Positions 4,569-9,167 of a stretch of DNA of 9,167 nucleotides are shown here, piece by piece (the stretch's first letter is position 1; every line of letters starts with the position of its first letter). Origin of the DNA: Ktedonobacterales bacterium (GTDB taxonomy: Bacteria; Chloroflexota; Ktedonobacteria; Ktedonobacterales; JADMIN01); assembly GCA_025450405.1 (NCBI GenBank), contig JANWHL010000217.1, positions 1 through 9,167 of the forward strand, read 5' to 3'. A program made the position numbers and the translations under genes. The notes below the pieces were generated by a model. The model saw only the letters and a list, made by a program, of their open reading frames with translations. It was not told the DNA's origin and searched no databases.

Positions 4569-5882
4569 GTGTCGATGGATCCGAACGCCGCGGCGGACAA
4601 CGACCGCCTCCGCCCCTGGACGCACTCCGCCGATCGCGCTGACCTCGCCACCTACCAGATGAACCGGCTGCGCCTGGGCCTCCGGCGCGTGCTGGACGGC
4701 AACGCTTTCTATCGCGCCAAGCTCGACGAGGTGGACGTGCGCGCGCTCACCAGCCTGGAGCGGCTCGACACGCTGCCTTTCACCCTCAAGCGCGAATTCG
4801 TGGAGGCTCAGCGCGCCCATGAGCCGTTCGGCACCAACTTGACCGCGCCGCTCCGCGACTACGTGCGCCTCCACCAGACTTCAGGCACGACGGGCGAGCC
4901 GCTCGCGGTGCTCGACACCACCGAAACCTGGGACTGGTGGGCGCATTGCTGGGCCGCGATCTATCACGCGGCGGGCGTGGGCCCGGACGACGTCATCTTC
5001 CTCGCCTTCTCCTTCGGCCCATTCATCGGCTTCTGGTCCGCCTACGAGGGCGGCAAGCGCATTGGGGCGCTGGTGGTCCCCGGCGGCGGCCAGACCTCCG
5101 CACAGCGCCTGCGCACCATCCTCCACGTTGGCGCCACGGTCCTCGTCTGCACCCCCACCTATGCCCTGCGCCTGGCCGAGGTCGCCCGTGAGGAGGGGAT
5201 CGATCTGGTGGCCTCGTCTGTGCGGGTCACGATCCACGCGGGCGAGCCAGGTGCGTCGATCCCCAGTACCCGCGCGCGGATCGAGGAGGCGTGGGGTGCG
5301 CGCGCCTACGACCACATCGGCATGACCGAGATGGGCGCCTACGCGTTCACCTGCCTGCGCCAGGACAATGTCCATGTCAACGAAGCCGAGTTCATCGCCG
5401 AGATCCTCGATCCCGCCACGGACGAGCCTGTGCCCGAGGGCGCGACCGGCGAGCTCGTCCTGACGAATCTGGGGCGTTGGGACTGGCCCGCCATCCGTTA
5501 TCGCACGCGCGACCTGGTGGTGCGCGGACCTGCGCACTGCCCGTGTGGACGGACGCTACTGACGCTCCCAGGTGGCGTGCTGGGGCGCGTTGACGATATG
5601 CTGATCGTGCGCGGCGTGAACATCTATCCGTCGAGCATCGAGGTGGTGCTACGCCGCTTCCCCGCCATCGACGAATACCGGATCATCGTCCGGCGTGTGG
5701 GCGCCCTGGATGAGATCGAGATCGAGGTGGAGTGTCCAGTGGAGCTGGTGCCGGAGGTGGAGGCGGCGCTTCGCCAGGCGCTCGGCTTGCGCGTTCCGGT
5801 GCGCGCGGTAGCCCCCGGCTCGCTGCCGCGCTTCGAGCTCAAGGCGCGCCGGGTGGTGGACCGGCGCCAGGAAGGGACTTGA
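4569..5882 (+). CDS. PaaK-type aryl-CoA ligase (AMP-forming), probable hydroxybenzoate- or phenylacetate-type substrate
   Basis: This AMP-forming ligase activates an aromatic acid with ATP and CoA to an aryl-CoA. The 437 residues are the usual length of phenylacetate-CoA ligase (PaaK) relatives. Adenylate-forming motifs are in order: TSGTTGEPLAV (about 104-114, ATP loop), HIGMTEMGAY (249-258), YRTRD (311-315), GRVDDMLIVRGVNIYPSSIE (339-358), and the C-terminal LPRFELKARRV with Lys425, probably the catalytic lysine of the mobile domain. A CPCGR pair (324-328) is typical of PaaK-like proteins. The substrate cannot be read from sequence. Placement one nt before genes for a 4-hydroxybenzoyl-CoA reductase-like enzyme suggests a hydroxybenzoate; the known HbaA/HcrL ligases belong to the benzoate-CoA ligase branch instead. 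It is the first gene of the operon. GTG 4569 is chosen for its GGAGAGG; ATG 4575 is possible. Confidence 0.88.
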   Translation: MSMDPNAAADNDRLRPWTHSADRADLATYQMNRLRLGLRRVLDGNAFYRAKLDEVDVRALTSLERLDTLPFTLKREFVEAQRAHEPFGTNLTAPLRDYVRLHQTSGTTGEPLAVLDTTETWDWWAHCWAAIYHAAGVGPDDVIFLAFSFGPFIGFWSAYEGGKRIGALVVPGGGQTSAQRLRTILHVGATVLVCTPTYALRLAEVAREEGIDLVASSVRVTIHAGEPGASIPSTRARIEEAWGARAYDHIGMTEMGAYAFTCLRQDNVHVNEAEFIAEILDPATDEPVPEGATGELVLTNLGRWDWPAIRYRTRDLVVRGPAHCPCGRTLLTLPGGVLGRVDDMLIVRGVNIYPSSIEVVLRRFPAIDEYRIIVRRVGALDEIEIEVECPVELVPEVEAALRQALGLRVPVRAVAPGSLPRFELKARRVVDRRQEGT

Positions 5883-5883
5883 C

Positions 5884-6381
5884 ATGGAGAAGCAGCTGAT
5901 GACCTTCCAGGTGAACGGGGAGGAGCACCGCGTGGCGGCCTCGCCCACCCACACGCTGCTGGAGGTCCTGCGTGAGGAGCTCGATCTCACCGGCACCAAG
6001 CACGGCTGCGAGCTGGGCCACTGCGGCGCGTGCACGGTGCTGCTGGACGGCGCGCCGGTGCTCTCCTGCCTGCTACTGGCCGTCGAAGCCCAGGACGCGG
6101 CCATCACCACCGTCGAGGGCCTGGCCCACGACAACACGCTGCACCCACTCCAACTGGCGTTCGCGGAGCGCGGCGCGGCGCAGTGCGGCTATTGCACGCC
6201 CGGCTTCCTCATCAGTGGCGCGGCGCTGCTGGAACGGAATCCTTCTCCGAGTCGCGACGAGATCAAAGCGGCGCTCGCCGGCAACCTCTGCCGCTGCACG
6301 GGCTACACTAAGATCATCGAGGCAATGGAACTGGCCGCGGAACGTATGCGCGAAGCCGAGCGTGTGTCCGCCGGGGCGTGA
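5884..6381 (+). CDS. hcrC: Molybdenum hydroxylase small subunit with two [2Fe-2S] clusters, 4-hydroxybenzoyl-CoA reductase gamma-like
   Basis: This is the electron-transfer subunit of a three-subunit xanthine oxidase-family enzyme. All eight cluster cysteines are present in the standard spacing: Cys42, Cys47, Cys50 and Cys62 for the plant-ferredoxin-type cluster (KHGCELGHCGAC), and Cys101, Cys104, Cys136 and Cys138 for the helical-domain cluster (QCGYCTPGF and GNLCRCTGYTKI). The 165-residue length is normal. The ATG follows the ligase stop by 1 nt, with AGGAAGGG (5869-5876) seven nt upstream, so the two are probably translationally linked. The small subunit alone cannot separate a 4-hydroxybenzoyl-CoA reductase from CO dehydrogenase-, nicotinate- or aldehyde-type relatives; the symbol is assigned from the medium-subunit signature and gene order (ligase-small-large-medium, as I recall for hbaABCD of Rhodopseudomonas). 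Confidence 0.9.
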   Translation: MEKQLMTFQVNGEEHRVAASPTHTLLEVLREELDLTGTKHGCELGHCGACTVLLDGAPVLSCLLLAVEAQDAAITTVEGLAHDNTLHPLQLAFAERGAAQCGYCTPGFLISGAALLERNPSPSRDEIKAALAGNLCRCTGYTKIIEAMELAAERMREAERVSAGA

Positions 6382-6418
6382 AGCCGAGGCGAGGGACCGG
6401 AGCGTGAAGGAGGCCCCC

Positions 6419-8740
6419 ATGCGGGTGATCGGCACATCCATCCCCAAGATCGATAGCTATACCAAGGTCACCGGCGCCGCCCGCTACGCCGACGACCTGA
6501 AGCTGCCGCGCATGGCCTTCGGCCGCATCCTGCGCAGCCCGCATCCCCATGCTATCGTCAAGCGTGTCGACACGTCGCGCGCGCGGGCGCATCCCGGCGT
6601 GCTCGACGTGATCACTGGCACCGACCTGCCGCACCGCTACGGCATCATGCCCACCACCCAGGACGAGACCGCGTTCGCGATCGACCGCGTGCGCTACGTC
6701 GGGGAGCCGGTCGCCGCCGTCTGCGCCGTGGACGAGGAGACCGCCGAAGAGGCGCTGGACCTGATCGAAGTGGACTATGAGCCGCTGCCGGCGATCGGGT
6801 CGATCGAGGAGGCGCTGGCGCACCCAGAGAACCGGATCCACGACGACACCAAGCGCGGCAACATCATGAAAGAGGTCCACCTCAACTTCGGTGACCTGGA
6901 CGAGGGCTTCGCGGAGGCCGACCTGGTCCGTGAGGACACCTATTTCTTCGAGGGCACCACCCACGCCCCGATGGAGGAGCACGCCTGCGTCGCCGACGCG
7001 GCCGCCGATGGCAAGGTGACGCTCTGGACCTCCACCCAGACGCCGCACTACGTCCATCGCGAGGTGGCCAAGGTGCTCGGCATCCGGCTTAGCCGCCTCC
7101 GCGTGATCGTGCCGCCGGTGGGCGGTGGCTTCGGCGGCAAGTGCGAGCCCTTCGCCCACGACTTCGCCGCGTGCCTCTTCGCGCTGCGGCATGGGCGACC
7201 GGTCAAGTTCACGTTGAGCCGCGAGGAGGTCTTCTACTGCCATCGCGGGCGGCACCCCGTGAAGATGATCCTCAAGACCGGAGTCAAATCGGACGGCGCC
7301 ATCACCGCCGTCCACCTCCAGACGTTCCTGGACGGTGGCGGCTACGCCAGCTACGGGCTCGCGACTGTCTACTACACGGGCGCGCTGCTCACCGTCACGT
7401 ACAACATTCCCCGCTACAAATTTGACGGCATGCGCCTGTATACCAACAAGCCGCCCTGCGGTCCCAAGCGCGGCCACGGCTCGACCCAGCCCCGCTACGC
7501 CTTCGAGTGCCAGCTCGATAAGATCGCCGAGCAGCTCGGGCTGGACCCGGCGGCGTACCGGAAGCAGCTCGCCATCGCGCCCTATTCGACGACCGTGAAT
7601 GGCCTGCGCGTGACCACCTGCGGGCTGAAGGAGTGCGTCGACCGCGTGGTGGAGGCATCTGGCTGGGACGAGCGCCATGGCCAGATGCCGCCGGGCCGGG
7701 GGCTGGGGATCGCCATCAGCTCGTACGTGACCGGCGCCGGCAAGGCCATCTACTGGAACGACATGCCGCATTCTGGCGTGATCGTGAAGATTGATCGTGG
7801 CGGCGGCGTGGCCGTTCTCTGCGGCTCGGCGGACATCGGCCAGGGCTCAGATACGATGCTGGCCACGGTCGTCGCCGAAGAACTGGGCATCGACGTGCTC
7901 GACATCCGTGTCTACGCTGGCGACACCGATCTCACTCCCGTGGACCTCGGCAGCTATTCCTCGCGCGTCACCTTCATGGCGGGGAACGCCGCGCGGAGGG
8001 CGGCCCTGGCGCTTCGGGCGCAGCTCTTCGAGGCGGCGGGCGCGCTGCTCGACGCGCCGGCGGACCAGCTGGCGGCCGCGGACGGATGCATCTTCGTCGC
8101 AAACGATCCCGCCCGGAGCATCACGTTTGTGGAGGCGGCGCAAAAGGCGGAGGCCGAGCACGGGACGCTCAGCGCCGTGGGCAGCTACGCGCCGCCCAAG
8201 CTCGGAGGCGAATTCAAGGGCGCGGGCGTCGGCATCTCGCCGGCCTACAGCTACACCGCCGCGGTGGCCGAGGTCACTGTCGATCCCGAGACGCACGATC
8301 TCAAAGTAGATCGGCTGTGGGTGGCGCACGACTGCGGCCGCGCGCTCAATCCCACGCTGGTGGCCGGCCAGATCGAGGGCAGCGCCTACATGGGCTTTGG
8401 TGAGGCGGTCCTCGAGGAGCAGGTCTTCCGCAAGGGCCTCCACAAGATTCCGTCGCTGCTGGAGTACAAGCTGCCCACCATCTACGACACGCCCGAGATC
8501 GTCGCGATGCACGTCGAGACCCATGACCCGGAGGGACCATACGGCGCGAAGGAGGCCGGTGAGGGCCCGCTGAATCCAGTCATCCCGGCCATCGCCAACG
8601 CGGTCTACGCCGCCAGTGGCGCGCGGGTGGACAGCACGCCTATCACCCCCGACAAAATCCAGCGCGCGCTCAAGGAGCGCCAGCGCGGCGCCAGTCCCCC
8701 GCGTCAGGCGCCGAGCAAGGAGGTCGTGGCCACCCGATGA
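6419..8740 (+). CDS. hcrA: Molybdenum hydroxylase large (molybdopterin) subunit, 4-hydroxybenzoyl-CoA reductase alpha-like
   Basis: This is the catalytic subunit that binds molybdopterin cytosine dinucleotide. In the reductase it removes the para-hydroxyl of 4-hydroxybenzoyl-CoA using low-potential electrons. The 773 residues match HcrA length (about 770). The N-terminal domain opens with KVTGAARYADDL (16-27). Cofactor motifs follow: PVGGGFGGKCEPFAHDFA (233-250), CGPKRGHGSTQPRYAFE (347-363), CGSADIGQGSD (468-478) and GPYGAKEAGEGPLNPVIPAI (706-725), where Glu715 is the probable active-site glutamate. The C-terminal 20 or so residues are a basic, proline-containing tail. The ATG at 6419 has a perfect AAGGAGG (6407-6413) five nt upstream; the open frame extends further upstream through hcrC but that is shadow. 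It begins 37 nt after hcrC and its TGA overlaps the next gene. Exact substrate is inferred from the whole cluster. Confidence 0.88.
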   Translation: MRVIGTSIPKIDSYTKVTGAARYADDLKLPRMAFGRILRSPHPHAIVKRVDTSRARAHPGVLDVITGTDLPHRYGIMPTTQDETAFAIDRVRYVGEPVAAVCAVDEETAEEALDLIEVDYEPLPAIGSIEEALAHPENRIHDDTKRGNIMKEVHLNFGDLDEGFAEADLVREDTYFFEGTTHAPMEEHACVADAAADGKVTLWTSTQTPHYVHREVAKVLGIRLSRLRVIVPPVGGGFGGKCEPFAHDFAACLFALRHGRPVKFTLSREEVFYCHRGRHPVKMILKTGVKSDGAITAVHLQTFLDGGGYASYGLATVYYTGALLTVTYNIPRYKFDGMRLYTNKPPCGPKRGHGSTQPRYAFECQLDKIAEQLGLDPAAYRKQLAIAPYSTTVNGLRVTTCGLKECVDRVVEASGWDERHGQMPPGRGLGIAISSYVTGAGKAIYWNDMPHSGVIVKIDRGGGVAVLCGSADIGQGSDTMLATVVAEELGIDVLDIRVYAGDTDLTPVDLGSYSSRVTFMAGNAARRAALALRAQLFEAAGALLDAPADQLAAADGCIFVANDPARSITFVEAAQKAEAEHGTLSAVGSYAPPKLGGEFKGAGVGISPAYSYTAAVAEVTVDPETHDLKVDRLWVAHDCGRALNPTLVAGQIEGSAYMGFGEAVLEEQVFRKGLHKIPSLLEYKLPTIYDTPEIVAMHVETHDPEGPYGAKEAGEGPLNPVIPAIANAVYAASGARVDSTPITPDKIQRALKERQRGASPPRQAPSKEVVATR

Positions 8741-9167
8741 TGCGCCTGCCTAAGTTCGAGTATCGCGCGGCCCGCACCGTCGAGGAAGCCCTCGAGTGGA
8801 TCGGCGAGCACGCGCCCGCCATCGACAAAGACCCCGCGGCCGTGGCTATGCTCATGGCCGGTGGCACGGACGTGCTGCCGAACATGAAGCACAAAATCTT
8901 CACCCCGCGCGTGGTCGTCGGGCTGCGCACCGTGAAGGCGCTCCGCGGCATCGCGGTCGATCCCGAAGGCGGGCTGCGCATCGGCGCCGGCGTGCGGCTC
9001 AGCGAGGTCGCGGCCTCGCCGCTGGTCCGCGACCGCTTTCCAGCGCTGGCTGAGGCGGCGGAGTCCATCTCCACCCCGCAGCTCCGCGAGATGGGCACGG
9101 TCGGCGGCAACCTCTGCCTGGACACACGCTGCAATTACTACAATCAGTCCGAATTCTGGCGCCAGGC
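8737..9167 (+). CDS. hcrB: Molybdenum hydroxylase FAD subunit, 4-hydroxybenzoyl-CoA reductase beta-like (cut by right window edge)
   Basis: The first 143 codons are present, with no stop. The fragment has the FAD-binding opening LMAGGTDVLPNMK (39-51), a second flavin motif RIGAGVRLSEVA (81-92), and TPQLREMGTVGGNLCLDTRC (113-132). The stretch after GGN, NLCLDTRCNYYNQSEFWRQ, is what marks the 4-hydroxybenzoyl-CoA reductase type: these beta subunits carry an insertion that binds an extra [4Fe-4S] cluster, absent from most xanthine oxidase relatives. Two cysteines (127 and 132) are visible; the rest of the insertion is beyond the edge. The start is ATG 8737, overlapping the hcrA stop as ATGA; ATG 8740 is equally possible. 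AAGGAGG (8717-8723) lies 13 nt upstream, rather far. The third subunit in order after small and large. Confidence 0.88.
   Translation, partial: MMRLPKFEYRAARTVEEALEWIGEHAPAIDKDPAAVAMLMAGGTDVLPNMKHKIFTPRVVVGLRTVKALRGIAVDPEGGLRIGAGVRLSEVAASPLVRDRFPALAEAAESISTPQLREMGTVGGNLCLDTRCNYYNQSEFWRQ

Noticed and set aside
4363..4569. Plus-strand frame of 68 codons upstream of the ligase
   Set aside because: Its start codon is the TTG of the -35 hexamer, and it covers the promoter and operators.
4164..4874. Minus-strand open frame of 236 codons across the divergent region and ligase start
   Set aside because: It runs through the plus-strand promoter, the palindromes and the conserved ligase N-terminus, and shows no family motif.
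5972..6418. Upstream extension of the large-subunit frame through hcrC
   Set aside because: The extension is an off-frame reading of hcrC; the ATG at 6419 has a perfect AAGGAGG and starts at the family's normal N-terminus.
6314..7771. Minus-strand open frame of 485 codons
   Set aside because: It is antisense to hcrC/hcrA, and its translation is Arg/Gly/Val-rich without motifs.

Overview
The window is GC-rich bacterial chromosome, densely packed, with GTG starts and several 4-nt gene overlaps. I see no tRNA, rRNA, CRISPR array, insertion sequence or phage gene. The taxon cannot be fixed from this stretch. The composition, the G/C-tract intergenic hairpins and the odd lipoprotein would suit a Chloroflexota or similar high-GC soil or thermal lineage, but that is a weak inference.

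Layout. (1) Positions 1-3054, minus strand: a protocatechuate ortho-cleavage operon, read right to left as an IclR-type regulator, pcaC, pcaH, pcaG, then after a 143-nt hairpin-rich gap the start of pcaB, cut by the left edge. pcaC/pcaH and pcaH/pcaG are joined by GTGA overlaps. (2) 3055-3298: intergenic, holding a TTGACA-type promoter for the regulator. (3) 3299-4084, minus strand: a probable secreted lipoprotein of unknown function with an internal duplication and paired cysteines; its start region contains a C8 homopolymer that puts the best ribosome binding site out of frame. (4) 4085-4568: a divergent control region with a strong promoter (TTGACA-N17-CACAAT) overlapped by perfect palindromes, followed by a leader of about 170 nt that can form alternative hairpins. 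(5) 4569-9167, plus strand: an operon for an aryl-CoA pathway: a PaaK-type aryl-CoA ligase, then the small (2x[2Fe-2S]), large (molybdenum) and medium (FAD) subunits of a molybdenum hydroxylase of the 4-hydroxybenzoyl-CoA reductase type. The medium subunit is cut by the right edge just inside the insertion typical of that reductase.

How they fit together. The minus operon makes the oxygen-dependent enzymes that open protocatechuate (PcaHG), cycloisomerise the product (PcaB) and decarboxylate the lactone (PcaC). The plus operon would activate a (hydroxy)aromatic acid to its CoA thioester and reductively remove a para-hydroxyl group, a reaction best known from anaerobes. An oxygenolytic route and a reductive CoA route for closely related hydroxybenzoates thus sit back to back, separated by one lipoprotein gene. 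This pairing is the most interesting feature of the window. Whether it is a switch between oxic and anoxic growth, two unrelated routes, or a linked pathway cannot be settled from sequence alone.
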